A stretch of 64,000 nt of DNA from Clytia hemisphaerica (Eukaryota; Cnidaria; Hydrozoa; Leptothecata; Clytiidae): contig CACVBU010001366.1 in assembly GCA_902728285.1 (NCBI GenBank), positions 784,971 to 848,970 of the forward strand, given 5' to 3'. A program made the position numbers and the translations under genes. Below the pieces are notes generated by a model. It searched no databases. It was not told where the DNA came from and saw only the letters and a program-made list of their open reading frames with translations. Position 1 is the first letter of the stretch; every line of letters starts with the position of its first letter. This document shows, piece by piece, positions 13,901-24,494 of this stretch.

Positions 13901-15159
13901 AATCTGGACAATGAGGTGGGTTGGCGTTAGGCGGTGCGCCTTCCACATATTGGATGTCTAAAACAGAAAATACATGTTGAGGAGGTCTTATTGGTAAAGG
14001 TCACCTCCCTAAATTTTCTGAAAAAGTTTTCTGAAAATCTTTTGGACCTACTTGGGTTTTCGACCTCGTTTTACTGACCACCCAAGATTTTCCACTTCAT
14101 TTAACTGACCACCCGAAAAGCCAGACCCCCTGGATTTTTTATTTGCCAGACTACCCTGGACATCACATCTCCTCTACAAAGGGGGTACAGACTATTTCTG
14201 TGCTAACTGACCAAACTCCACCCACAAAAAGCAATATCCATCTTCTGTTTCTTTTTTGATTTTCGAGGCAGTTCAACTATAGCAGAATCTCATCCAAGGT
14301 CATCGACTGATTTTTTTAAAATTTTACCCGAGAATGCTCATTTTTGGTATTATTCTTCGGTCCTGAAAGATATGGTCTAAATTGAAAATGCTCTAAAATC
14401 AACAACTTTTGGCGTTTGTCCGGAAGACTATTGAAAATAATTAATTCTGAGATGCAACCTTGGTTCTTATAGAAAGTTTGGGTCATGATTTATATACATA
14501 TTCTAATGCTCATTGTTTTGAGAAGTAAGTATGCAACCACAGTCGGAGGGAGGCGACCGGAAGGCTCCTCTTTCGATAGCCGACTACCCGAAAGTCAGGG
14601 AGGGCATCACTCTTTCTCCTTAGATTGCTCCACTTACCTTTGACCCTTCCCTTAATTGTTGAGCATAGAGCAGAGAGGCATCAAGTACAATTTTGTACGC
14701 AAGCTTTTGTATGACCCCGACTAGGATTTGAACTCACGACATTGCGCATCGCAGCTGGATGCTCTACCTTTAAGCTATGACCGTTTCACGAAAGTACAAA
14801 CTTACCACTGAGTTGATTACCAAGCTGGAAGCATCTTCCATAAAGATGAACAAAGATCTTCAAACATTCATCATCAGTAATAGAAAGTAAAGAGCAATCC
14901 AAAAGATCTTTTATCTCTGGTTGTCCTTGCGCATAACACGTACTCTATGATAAGAAAAAAAAGGGAAATAATTTTAGTATCTTTTAAGAGGGTTTCTCTT
15001 TGACGGGAGCTGGGGATAAGAGTTCCAATTATAGAAAGATTCGAATAATACAAGTTCGATTAAGCGAGAATCTACTGTACATGCGGTTGTTGAGTTTGTT
15101 TAAAAATTACAATAACCTACCACGAGTAGAAGGGTAGAAACTATATGGAGTAGCTGCAT
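4939..15159 (-). CDS. Class B (secretin-family) G-protein-coupled receptor, calcitonin-receptor-like, 13 coding exons, 620 aa
   Basis: Likely a plasma-membrane peptide-hormone receptor. Coding exons, 5' to 3': 15159-15121, 14944-14806, 13957-13808, 12065-11902, 10995-10874, 10003-9856, 9091-8929, 8180-8105, 7167-7098, 6752-6667, 6254-6131, 5806-5714, 5427-4939. All junctions are GT-AG and the total is 1863 nt in frame. Residues 1-13 begin a hydrophobic signal peptide. The ectodomain has Cys16, 30, 40, 51, 76, 87, 101 and 117 and an NCT glycosylation sequon at 100. Seven membrane segments lie near 186-206, 213-236, 263-290, 299-320, 345-372, 389-410 and 418-440. Class B hallmarks are LHRHLLLAF after TM1, Cys260 paired with the CW at 335-336, GWG at 307-309, KLR at 373-375 and an REV motif after TM7. 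The ectodomain Cys spacing and the text around 101-117 resemble calcitonin/CGRP receptors from memory, but the usual Trp-Asp motif is replaced by VSWQC. The 160-residue tail is Ser/Thr-rich with a PPAPPP run. The exact ligand class is inferred, not shown. Confidence 0.87.
5890..6040. repeat. Partial poly-G-ended element (GTAAGGGT word) in receptor intron 12
   Basis: CCCGGGGGTGAGGCACTCAAGG, then GACCTACCATACGTGTGGCC and GCACTGTAAGGGT, match the start of the element at 53735-54078. The far end is missing. Confidence 0.5.
6300..6600. repeat. Probable retroelement 3' end with AAT-rich tail, receptor intron 10/11 region
   Basis: Non-coding DNA ending in AAATAAATATAAATAATAATAAT, typical of a LINE or SINE 3' end. 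No reverse-transcriptase frame remains. Confidence 0.35.
7690..8045. repeat. Iterated GGGTCGC / CTCTCTAAGGGTC element in receptor intron 8
   Basis: Opens with GTGCAGCCCAAGGGTCGG and closes with CTGGGCCGCACATACCC, a loose inverted pair. The interior repeats AAGTCTCTCTAAGGGTC and AAGGGTCGCTTTTTTGG variants. The tail is a polyC run. Confidence 0.5.
9164..9405. mobile_element. GCCCGAAGGGCTAGATGTC inverted-repeat MITE, copy 2 (best preserved)
   Basis: Ends CATAGATTTATATAAAGCC and GGCTTTATAAATCTATG are inverted repeats continuing into the GGGCTAGATGTCGT / ACGACATCTAGCC pair. Flanking AGT on both sides may be a 3-bp target duplication. It lies in receptor intron 6. Confidence 0.7.
9420..9668 (-). 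repeat. tRNA-derived SINE candidate with Ala(UGC)-like head
   Basis: On the minus strand 9668-9599 folds as a tRNA: acceptor GACCGGG/CCCGGTC, D-arm GCTC/GAGT, loop CTTGCAA. The T-arm B-box is degenerate. The head is followed by a non-tRNA body toward 9420. It lies inside receptor intron 6 and is not a functional tRNA. Confidence 0.5.
10111..10441. mobile_element. Degenerate TA-MITE of the 54583 family, reverse orientation
   Basis: Contains, inverted, the 54583 text CATCATGGACATTCTTATAA and AAATCATCCTAAAATATTC, and ends AAAAAAAGCGTG followed by TA. It sits in receptor intron 5. Confidence 0.6.
10700..10868. mobile_element. pogo/Tigger-like MITE (AACTCGAAC word), copy 1
   Basis: Begins GTAGAGTCTCTTTAACTCG and ends GAGTTATGGAGACTTAGCT. 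It is related to the better-preserved 19785-19940 copy. Several AACTCGAAC words lie inside. Located in receptor intron 5. Confidence 0.55.
11698..11871. mobile_element. pogo/Tigger-like MITE, CAGTTGACGCTCT ends
   Basis: CAGTTGACGCTCTATAATTCG at the left and the inverse GAATTAGAGAGCGTCAACTG at the right; TA follows on the right. CAGTTGACTCT-type ends and TA targets are typical of pogo/Tigger elements. Located in receptor intron 4. Confidence 0.65.
12231..12331. mobile_element. Short hairpin MITE with CCCAGCTGGCACACAACG ends
   Basis: CCCAGCTGGCACACAACGTC at the left pairs with GCAACATTGTGTGCCAGCTGGG at the right over about 100 bp. A core fragment of the same family (GATGGACGTTGAAGCAACGTTG) occurs near 7620-7645. 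Both are in receptor introns. Confidence 0.6.
12340..13382. mobile_element. 1-kb near-perfect foldback element in receptor intron 3
   Basis: The outer ends TAGACCAGCG and CGCTGGTCTA are inverted repeats. From about 12383 to 13348 the two halves are near-perfect reverse complements (about 480 bp per arm) meeting near 12870. TCG directly flanks both ends, a possible 3-bp target duplication. It carries no transposase frame. Transcribed with the receptor, it would give a long dsRNA hairpin. Confidence 0.85.
14530..14800 (-). repeat. tRNA-derived SINE candidate in receptor intron 2
   Basis: The minus strand from about 14797 has a tRNA-like D-arm (TAGCTTAAAGGTAGAGC), a perfect 5-bp anticodon stem GCATC/GATGC, and a GAGTTCAAATC B-box, followed by a longer unrelated body. 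The T-stem is poor, so it is not a working tRNA. Confidence 0.5.
15000..15080. repeat. pogo-like MITE right-end fragment
   Basis: TTGACGGGAGCTGGGG, then AGATTCGAATAATACAAG and GAATCTACTGTA, match the right end of the 48850 and 53150 elements. The left end is absent. Located in receptor intron 1. Confidence 0.5.
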
Positions 15160-15199
15160 CGCTTTTTCCTCTTCTTTTATTTTCTTTACCCTGTAGAAA

Positions 15200-17450
15200 T
15201 TGAGAATTGAGAAATTAGTACGAAACAAGGTCATACCTGGAAGATAATAATACGCATTTTGCAGCGAAAAGGGGGGGGGTTCTTTTGATATTCTTGTATC
15301 TCAACGAAATCAATGAAAAGGTGTTTTACGAACTTCCATTCCAATTAGAAAAAAGTCTTTTCGGCGCCGTAAAAAAATATAAAAATATATGTTCAACAAA
15401 CGGTAAAGAGGGAAAAAGTAAGCAATCGTTGATAACGATATATTACCAAAGGAAAGCAGGACGTTAGGATCTCAGGTTCTAAAAGCTCAAAAATGTTCCA
15501 TTAAGGCTGAGAATATAGCCTGGAAGCCACTGAAACCCTCCGAAATCGAAAAATCCACTGGAACAAAGAGAGAGTACTGAAATCACAAATCTTGCCCGAG
15601 CTTTAAATTTTGAAAAACGTTAAAACACCTAAAATTGCCAATATATTTCGGCGCCGATTATAACAAATAACTCAACAATCAATCAACAAAAATCATAACG
15701 AAAATTGATCAACAACAAACAAACATAAGACTCACTACCAGCAAAGAGTGGGAAAGGTTTTTTCCTTTCTTTAATACCTAATCATACTATGGTATAGAGG
15801 TATTAATATTATAGAACAGAAAATAGTCCATAATAAAGCTCTCATTGATAGTATTAAATAGGTGAAAATAGACTAATAGACGTCCTGGTTTCGTTAAGAA
15901 CAAATAATATTACTATTTCAAAACGTAGGTCTAAGAATCAAATTATTCTGGTTTTAATTTCAGGAGGATTCAGGTCTTATGTAATAATTTGTTTCAATCA
16001 AAGATTTTCTAATATTCAAATGTAAAAGATTGTAGCAAATGTAATGACTTGAAAAAATAGTTTCTTTGAGTTTTAGTGCTTATAATTAAATCAGAATTAG
16101 GCATATAAAGGTCATTGCGAGATATAGGTTTCAATTACTGCTTTGTAATCCTTTGCATCGTTAGCAAGTAATTAATCATCATATAATTGATAGATTAAAA
16201 TGCTATACTATAGACTAATTATAAAATCAAATGAAATACATCATAAAGAAGGACTCTAAGAAAGAAAAAAAAAAGGAAAAATGACCAAGTTAAAATTTGT
16301 CAAATAGAGTTTGACATATCTACAAACATTTTAAAGATAAAGTCTACTTAACTTGTTAAATTCTCAATCTGAAATTTTCTACCTCAAATAACCGGAAAAA
16401 TAAGACCAAATCTACTATTCACAAGATAATTAACCATTATGGATTCATAGTATGCACCATTGCAATGTCTTCTGACATTACATCAGAGCCCCAACAGCTG
16501 ATTGGTTGTAAGTGACGCAACATCTGTTAAATACGTCACTTACAACTAATCAGCAGTTGTGTCCGTGGAAGACATTGCAATGGTGTATATCATGAATACA
16601 AAAAAATAATCTATTAGAGAAACCGTTTCACTTTGCAATAGGTCATTGATTTGTGTACAGTGTATCCCAAAAGAGCGGACAAAGTTTTATATAAAGAAAA
16701 ATCCTCATAATTTATGCCAAATCTTATGACTTGTATACTTTAATATTTCAATCAATTTTTTGGGACAAATTGTATAGGGTAAGAAGGTCAGTTCTATAAA
16801 AATCTCAGACATTGGAAAGTTTAATTATCAATAGATAAATCACTAAGAGGAACGCATTTTCTATAGCCTTTGTTCACACAAGGGAGACCCGCAAATAAAG
16901 CAGCCTTATTTCTAGAACAAAGTTCTGTTTGACTTTTCGTTCTAGGAGCAAAGCGGATCTACTTCGCGAGGTAGGTCTCCCTTGCTTTCCACTAGACTGA
17001 AAAAAAGTTCCATACCGTGAACGGAGGCTAAAGGGAAATCGTCCGTTGTCATGATTATTACTCATTTTTTTAAAAAAGAAACCAGGTTCCGAGACAAAAG
17101 CAAACACAAACGTTTCTATTCAATGATATGTTAAATTAAGCTGTATACTTTTTTTTTCCGGACATGCTGTATTATTTTAGAGTTTTCTTTCTCACAAAGA
17201 GACATTCACCAGCTATTTTGAATTATTTAAAATAGGCAACATACCAAATGGCATTAGCAATCTATTGCATATTGTTTATGGTTATAAGCGGATGAACTGC
17301 GCTGCATGGATCCCAAGATTAATAAGTCCCTCTTTTAATAAGGTATGTATACAGGAAAGGCAAGGTATATCTATCGTAATACTAAACCTTGATGATTCCC
17401 TTGTAAGAAAAATTCATTCAAGTTTCTTATAAGTGGAATCACCAAGCAAA
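15200..17450. other. Gene-free DNA upstream of the receptor
   Basis: No exon found beyond a possible 5' UTR acceptor near 15195. It holds diverged repeats, among them 15460-15660 (shared TCTCAGGTTCTAAAAGCTCAAA-type text with 11190-11390) and the MITE at 16443-16598. Confidence 0.4.
16443..16598. mobile_element. Inverted-repeat MITE, TGCACCATTGCAATGTCTTC family, copy 2
   Basis: The left end ATGCACCATTGCAATGTCTTC is mirrored at the right by GAAGACATTGCAATGGTGTAT. The middle CTGATTGGTTGTAAGTGACG is mirrored by CGTCACTTACAACTAATCAG. A copy lies at 27346-27510. Confidence 0.75.
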
Positions 17451-17678
17451 CACGTGTTTTTTATATAAGAAAAAACTACATAAGGCTTTGTAGGCCAAAA
17501 TGTTAAGAACAGGTTTAGAACATTCTAAGACTTAACAGACTCTAAAACACCCGATTTCTTAGGAAAATGAACAAAAATGCTCTCAAAGCGGTGGAAATAA
17601 GAACACTTTCAGAACATTAAAATTCAAAAAATTAGCATCCGAAGGCTTAAACCTGGATGTTCTGATTAAAAAAACGTG
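17451..17678. mobile_element. TA-MITE with AAGAAC words, copy 1
   Basis: Starts CACGTGTTTTTTATATAAG and ends TTAAAAAAACGTG. The interior holds TTAAGAACAGG, AGAACATTCTAAG and related words. No TA is kept at the left flank. Confidence 0.6.
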
Positions 17679-18119
17679 CCATACAAGGTTCCTGAAGGTT
17701 TGGGAATATATTTAATAATATTTGTTGTATACGATTGTTATCAAAACTTTCATAAGAAGGTGACTAACCCGTATAACAGTTCTCCAAATTTTATGAAGAA
17801 TGAAAAGTTTTTAAATAAATTAACATAAAAAACATCAACCAAAAATTAGTGCAGTCGTTCATATATGTCATCATATATGTAACCTTTGAAAAGTTATAAA
17901 AAATGCACCGAAAGAAAGCATTAAAGTCACGTATCCCAGTAGAGATATCCATGGGAATTTCAAAAGTATTCTATTCAATTTTCAAAGTTAGATTAGTCTC
18001 GTCATAGGGGGCTGGTGCACCCCCTATGCACCCGGTCTAAGATATAGGGGTCGTAGAAGAAAGTCACAGGTAAGAAATAAAGTCATTAAAAGACGACACA
18101 AGGGATCAATTTATCAATT

Positions 18120-18312
18120 TATAATAGTATTTATTTTTAGTATTTATGTCATTTTATCTAATTTTTATCTTGAGTGTGTGTCTTGAGGTGTGATGTGAAG
18201 CGAGTGTACGATTTGGGTGAGAGGAGTGACGTTGATAGCAGTTGTAAATTTTTATTTATTTAACTGATGTATGCTCCTCTTTAAATATTAATAAATGAAA
18301 TGAAATGAAATC
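18120..18312. repeat. Probable LINE 3' end with (TGAAA)n tail
   Basis: A stretch ending AATAAATGAAATGAAATGAAAT. The short pentamer tail is the mark of a non-LTR retrotransposon 3' end. No coding remnant is visible upstream. Confidence 0.4.
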
Positions 18313-18340
18313 ACGGAGATTACTCATATTCAGATCGCGT

Positions 18341-18560
18341 ACAAAATTATAAGAACAAACTATATAAGAACATCAGGCTTTGATGGCGAAAGTATTAAGA
18401 AAAAGATAATAAGAATATTTTAAGGCTTTAAGGGCTCCCTAAAATGCACAATTTCTTAAGAAAAGTGAACAAAATTACTAAAAAGTAGTGAAATTGAGAA
18501 CATTTTAAGGTTACTTTTGAGGCATAAAACTTCAAAAATATTCTTATAAAAAGACAAGTA
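18341..18560. repeat. Degenerate TA-MITE with AAGAAC words
   Basis: TATAAGAACAAACTATATAAG, TTTGATGGCGAAAGTATTAAG and a closing TTCTTATAAAAAGAC follow the order of the 20773 and 32380 copies. Both termini are eroded. Confidence 0.5.
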
Positions 18561-19492
18561 TTTGCTAAAAGACACAGCTAAGCATTACCGTAAGATCCTC
18601 ATAAAGGGTACATTACTTGACATCATTTTTTTTTATGGACAGGAAACACTTTTATATATGTTTATAGTTTATACTCGACATGACTGATACAAAAGCTAGC
18701 ATTTCCGTTAGAAAGTCTCGCGCATCTAGTTTATCAATGAATTGATTATGTTCAACAATTGTCTTTTACACACCCTAGAAAATATGGCTCATTGGACTGC
18801 TGGTATGCATTCTAATGGGGGGGGGGGTAAGGGTTTGACGGTATGGTGGTATTAGCCCATTTTACATCGGTGTTTCGATGTTACACCCCTGACACGCTGG
18901 GACCCAGCCCAACTGGAAGATTCGGCAAAAATCTCGTCCCCGATGGGAAGAATACCCTACAATGTCATCTCCACTAGGGAATTCATTTTAATTTCATCCA
19001 CATTCAAAATTCAACGATATTAGACCTTTTTTTATCGATGTTTTCGATGTTTGAAGGAAAAATTCATAGTATTCCAGTCTCAAATATGCCATGAGATGAC
19101 AAAATGGAGATTTTTAGTATATTTCATGTCGGTTATGACGGCGATCCAAGTAAAAACGTCGGTATTTCCGTGCTCGCGATCCTCAGGGTATGTGAAGGTC
19201 TATCAACTTCAGAGGAAAATCATATTATGGTTTGACAAAGAGGGAGAGACCGTTTTGTTCTGAGTACTCGTTTAACTTTCTTGTCACCTGGTCAAATGTA
19301 AGATGACATGATAAGATGACTGAGCAAAAAGAATTCATTAAAGCCTTGCCGGGAAAAATCGATAACTTAGGAACCAGCTGACAAAATCAAATACCTTCTA
19401 CATAAATTGAACAAATTAAAGATTAATTGATTTTGTGAATCATATCTTCAAGCGTAATTATTAATTGTATACAATCAAAGGTAGTTAAAATA

Positions 19493-19689
19493 CACCTTTC
19501 GGCGGTAGCCGCCAATTGCCGCGGGCATTTTTTGTCCATTTTACCACCTTAAAACCGTCCCAGTTTTTTTTTTCGCACCTAAAGACAATAGAAAAAATAA
19601 TGTGTCAAAAAAGGATTGTATTGAGTTTAGGGGGATAATTAAATAGTTAAGTGGCACGCGCCTGACCGCGCAACTACGTCGAAAAGGTG
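19493..19689. mobile_element. TA-MITE, CACCTTTTCG family, copy 2 (reverse)
   Basis: Begins CACCTTTCGGCGGTAGCC after TA and ends CGTCGAAAAGGTG. It is the inverse of the 2547 and 46250 copies, with the GCGGGCATTTTTTGTCC and CCGTCCCAG text. Confidence 0.75.
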
Positions 19690-19784
19690 CATATGACAGC
19701 ATTGAAAATCTATGGCTGGAGCGAATCACTCAAAATTTTATATTCAACGATTTAAACAACTTAGATCATCTTTTCAAACAACTA

Positions 19785-19940
19785 CAGTGGAACCTCCATA
19801 ACTCGACCATTTCCTTAACTCGAACAAGTTCTCAGGTCCCTTCAGCTAACAATGCCTTACCTTACTCCATAACTCGAAATTTCCCTAACTCGAACAAACT
19901 TGTGTTCCCCGTGAGTGTTTGAGTTATGGAGACTTCACTG
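19785..19940. mobile_element. pogo/Tigger-like MITE (AACTCGAAC word), best-defined copy
   Basis: CAGTGGAACCTCCATAACTCG at the left and GAGTTATGGAGACTTCACTG at the right, with TA on both sides (19783-19784, 19941-19942). AACTCGAAC or AACTCGAAA occurs four times in 156 bp. Confidence 0.75.
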
Positions 19941-20772
19941 TACTACCGTAGAGAGTGGCTAAACTCTATCATTCCCGGTAAAACTTTCCCTACACATTTT
20001 CAGATATTATATGTACCGAGAAAAGGATTTTTCTGAAGGCTACAAGAGGCGATAAGAAAGTTAAGCCATGAATGACCAAGTTTACCCATCTTACGGTAGT
20101 GTATTAGGTATAAAAGTTTTTCACCAAGAAAATAAGTCAAAATTTGCCCAAGTTTCCAAATTTTGCAAAATAATGTTCAAAAATCAACAAGTCACTAAGA
20201 ATCCGTTCTAAACACCATATGTATACAAGTCAAATGTCAATGTACAAATGAATGACGGATGAAAGTTGAATAAGCAGTTCTTTGACGCTCAAACGGTTCT
20301 AAATTAAGCCTCTAAAATGACGACTACTTTAATAGCATCTATATCTACGACTTGATTACTAGTCATTAGTGATTAACATAGAGGGCTAATTCATACCTTT
20401 AATCTTTTGTTTTTATAACTAAATGCCTGCTCGCTGTTTGATACTTCCTGAGAGGTAATACATTCTTTTTTATAAGAACCATAATATTTTTGCTAAGACT
20501 CGGCTATTCTTATTTGTTTAGTCTTTTACCTTGAATTGTTCTTATATTGTTCTTACCCTGTTCTATTTTTTTCTTTCTAGGGATTGACTAAGTTATGCTT
20601 TATATCATTGACTCTTCGAATTTTCCGAAGCTTAGATTTGTTCTTAACTTGATCATACTTTTTGACGTTTCTGAGACTGCTCATTATTCTCAATAAATTG
20701 TTCTTAAAAGAAAAGAGGGTGATCAATGTAGGTTTTAATTTGATGTTTTTACCATGATCAAATAAGGGTATA

Positions 20773-21002
20773 CACGTTTTTCATAAGAACAAAATATATA
20801 GGAGCATAAGGTTTCGTTGGCCAAAATCTTAAGAACAAGGTAAGAACATTTTAAGCCTTTGCGGACTCTAAAACACTCACAATGAAAATGGACAAATACT
20901 CACATTATGTTGAAAATATGAACATTTTTAGGCTTTAAAAATAAAAAAAAGTAGGAATATCCGAAGGCTTTAAAAATTTTGAATGTTCTTATAAAAAACG
21001 TG
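20773..21002. mobile_element. TA-MITE with AAGAAC words, copy 2
   Basis: CACGTTTTTCATAAGAAC to GTTCTTATAAAAAACGTG, with TA on both sides. The interior repeats TTAAGAACAAGGTAAGAAC and similar words, and is colinear with 17451-17678 and 32380-32604. Confidence 0.75.
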
Positions 21003-21467
21003 TAGGAGTATGATTTTGCGTGGTGGATTACAATAACGGAAATTTTACAACCAATCACTTGATCACACAATCATCAAAACAAGAGTATATTTATCACTCA
21101 TTTAATATTCTACCTAGAAACTTATAAATTTTATCTCGTACAACGCCCTCCAACTCTGGTAAAAAGCCCTTAAAGTTTGATGGTTAAAAAATAGCGAGCG
21201 ACACGAATTGGGCACAACTAAAGCAAATACACTTCAAAATCTTCAACCTTTTTTTAACCTGATTTCCACTCAACTACTTTGAAGTCCTTATAGCTTTAAA
21301 GTTCCTGATCAGATGTAAGACTTGGGATTTGATCAGAAATTTATCGAAGAATCCGTTCAATAACGTTCAACTTCATTCAACATGGCGCATTATTGCTTCA
21401 AACAGAGAAGGAAAAGCTCTATTTCATGTTTTTTATAAGATATCTGTGGTGGTACCATATACTTCAA

Positions 21468-22510
21468 GAATCACTATTACATAAATACCAGAAACATCAA
21501 CCTTACAAACAGAATCACTAGGACATTCAACCTTACAAACAGAATCACTAGGACATTCAACCTTACAAACAGAACATAGGACATCAACCTTAAAACAAAT
21601 CACTAGGACATTCAACCTTACAAACCCAGAATCAATAGGACACACCTTACAAACAGAATCACTAGGACATTCAACCTTACAAACAGAATCACTAGGACAT
21701 TCAACCTTACAAACAGAATCACTAGGACATTCAACCTTACAAACAGAATTCATCACTAGGACATTCAACCTTACAAACAGAATCACTAGGACATTCAACC
21801 TTACAAACAGAATCAATAGGACATTCAACCTTACAAACAGAATCAATAGGACATTCAACCTTACAAACAGAATCACTAGGACATTCAACCTTACAAACAG
21901 AATCACTAGGACATTCAACCTTACAAACAGAATCACTAGGACATTCAACCTTACAACAGAATCACTAGGACATTCAACCTTACAAACAATCACTAGGACA
22001 TTCACCTTACAAACAGAATCACTAGGACATTCAACCTTACAAACAGAATCACTAGGACATTCAACCTTACAAACCCAGAATCAATAGGACATTCAACCTT
22101 ACAAACAGAATCACTAGGACATTCAACCTTACAAACAGAATCACTAGGACATTCAACCTTACAAACAGAATCACTAGGACATTCAACCTTACAAACAGAA
22201 TCAATAGGACATTCAACCTTACAAACAAACAGGACATTCACCTTACAAACAGAATCACTAGGACATTCAACCTTACAAACAGAATCACTAGGACATTCAA
22301 CCTTACAAACAGAATCACTAGGACATTCAACCTTACAAACAGAATCACTAGGACATTCAACCTTACAAACAGAATCAATAGGACATTCAACCTTACAAAC
22401 AGAATCAATAGGACAATCGATCTAGCAGCAGAACCACCAGGACAATCAACAATCAATTCCAGCAGCAGAACCACCAGGACAATCAATCTAACAAACAGAA
22501 TCACCACAAC
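21468..22510. repeat. 30-bp minisatellite, about 33 units
   Basis: Tandem units of GGACATTCAACCTTACAAAC plus AGAATCACTA, with CAATA variants. The 22411-22510 edge carries diverged units with CAGCAGCAGAACCACCAGG. Because 30 is a multiple of 3, long frames appear, but frequent 1-2-nt indels break each one, so it is not coding. Confidence 0.9.
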
Positions 22511-23129
22511 ATAGATAAGCATGTGTTAATATCTTGAGTCATATTTTTAAGCTTTACTTAAGATTCATAAAACAAAACTGAATCTGACTATACTGAAACC
22601 AATATTTTGTCGATAAAATGCATACGATAGGGAGTAGAGGGAAAAATAAAACGAAATCAAATTAACTAAATAATCATTTTTGCAAAAAAAGCTATTCGTT
22701 GAACATTGGGAAAAATATACAAACCAAAAGAATACCAAATTACTAAATTCTAAATTTATAACTCAAAATAAAGACAAAGGTGCTTAATTTAGCCTGTGTT
22801 TGACCCACATACATGCTGCTTTACTGACGTCAAACACAAGTCGGGGTATGTTATAAATAAATGTCAAAGAGCAAATAAATACAAGTTGCTTTGCTAGATC
22901 TTAAAACACTTGAAGTCAATATAATTATATGTGGTTCAGTCATACCGGACAAAGTTTACATGAGCACACGAGCATACATTTAATATGTAGAGTGAAAGAG
23001 ATCGGTTATATATAATGTTAATAGGTTTAATAAACTGTCGAACGTGCTAACCGCACTGGGCTCAACTTCAGTGTTTTTAAATAATTTGTAGGCCCAATTG
23101 TAAAATTGTAACCAATTTCAACTAAAAAC

Positions 23130-24030
23130 TCATGACCACCCCCTTAAAATGGAAATTATAAAATAATGAAAACCATCCACAGGGATTAGCCCTTGAAGTC
23201 TCTGCCTAAAAGTTTTAGCCTCGTTTTGGCGAAAACTTGTGACCACGCCCTTGAAAATGGAAATTTTGAAAAAATGAAAAAACCGCCACCAGGGATTCGC
23301 CCAAGTATCAAGTGTGCAAAATTTCGGCCAAATCTGATCATTTTTGAAGTCTCCAGCCTGCCCCAAAGTTTTAGCCTCGTTTTGGCAAAAACTCGTGACC
23401 ACGCCCTTAAAAATGAAAATTTTCAAAAAATGAGAAAAAACACCCCCAGATATTCACCCAAGGAACAAGTGTGCCAAATTTCAACCAAACCCGATCATTT
23501 TTGAAGTCTCCAGCCTGCCCCAAAGTTTTAGCCTCGTTTTGGCGAAAACTCGTGACCACGCCCTTAAAATGAAAATTTTCAAAAAATGAAAAAAACACCC
23601 CCAGATATTCACCCAAGGAACAAGTGTGCCAAATTTCAACCAAATCCGATCATTTTTGAAGTCTCCAGCCTGCCCCAAAGTTTTAGCCTCGTTTTGGCGA
23701 AAACTCGTGACCACGCCCTTAAAAATGAAAATTTTCAAAAAATGAAAAAAATGCCCCCAGATATTCACCCAAGGAACAAGTGTGCCAAATTTCAACCAAA
23801 TCCGATCACTTTTGAAGTCTCCAGCCTGCCCCAAAGTTTTAGCCTCGTTTTGGCGAAAACTCGTGACCACGCCCTTAAAAATGGAAATTTTCAAAAAATG
23901 AAAAAAGAACCTCCAGATATTCACCCAAGGAACAAGTGTGCCAAATTTCAGCCAAATCGAACAATTTTTGAAGTCTCCAGCCTGCCCCAAAGTTTTCGGA
24001 CAGACATACATACACACACACACACACATA
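23130..24030. repeat. ~170-bp tandem array ending in an ACACAC/ACATAC microsatellite
   Basis: Five to six monomers containing AGTTTTAGCCTCGTTTTGG, CTCGTGACCACGCCCTTAAAA and CAAGTGTGCCAAATTTCA. The left unit is most diverged. The array stops inside a monomer at CGGACAGACATACATAC followed by (AC)n. It lies just 3' of dehydrogenase copy A. Confidence 0.85.
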
Positions 24031-24093
24031 CATTGTCAGATTCTAGCTCAACTGAAGCTGAGAATAGGTGACGTGGTGTGATAAGTATTAGGG

Positions 24094-24304
24094 TATCTTT
24101 AGAAAAGGGAGGCGGGCGCTCAAAATTGACGGCGTCCTCTTTGGCGGGATCTTCTTGGTTGACCGTTTAGAAATCCAACCAAGGGGAAAGAAAATATTTT
24201 CCTTGAGTTGTTGTTTTGGAGAAGACTGTGGTTTGCTATTTTGCCCGACTTAAGCCTTTTGCCTCCAAAATAAACCGAATACCCGCCCGCTTTCTTCTAC
24301 TAAA
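24094..24304. mobile_element. Inverted-repeat MITE with GGGCGGG-type ends
   Basis: TTTAGAAAAGGGAGGCGGGCG at the left and CGCCCGCTTTCTTCTACTAAA at the right form an imperfect inverted pair around about 170 bp. No duplication was resolved. Confidence 0.45.
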
Positions 24305-24494
24305 ACAACCTACTAGTAGTATAGGTTTTAAAATCAATGGTTTTTGTTGAGTCAACACATTTCAAATTTGAAATTTCAACTTTCTTGATGTGATTTAACC
24401 AGATGTTATAAAAAAAGTGCGCGGAGCGATATGAATAACACCATTAAAAACTGTTAATAATATACGAGAAAATTCCTAAATATGTAATTTTAAC

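Noticed and set aside
14705..14797. Functional tRNA gene on the minus strand
   Set aside because: D-arm and anticodon stem look right, but the T-stem has mismatches and the acceptor does not pair; kept as a SINE candidate.
21468..22510. CRISPR-like array of direct repeats
   Set aside because: Units are contiguous without unique spacers and the DNA is eukaryotic.
21433..22522. Long minus-strand frames with ten-residue repeats (VRLNVLVILF, or CKVECPSDSV in another frame)
   Set aside because: They follow from a 30-bp unit divisible by three. Indels of 1-2 nt break every frame and the open reading switches among frames.
23130..24071. Overlapping frames on both strands repeating AKTRDHALKNENFQ-like text
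   Set aside because: Translation of the ~170-bp tandem array; both strands are open, divergence does not favour synonymous sites, and there are no splice or start signals.
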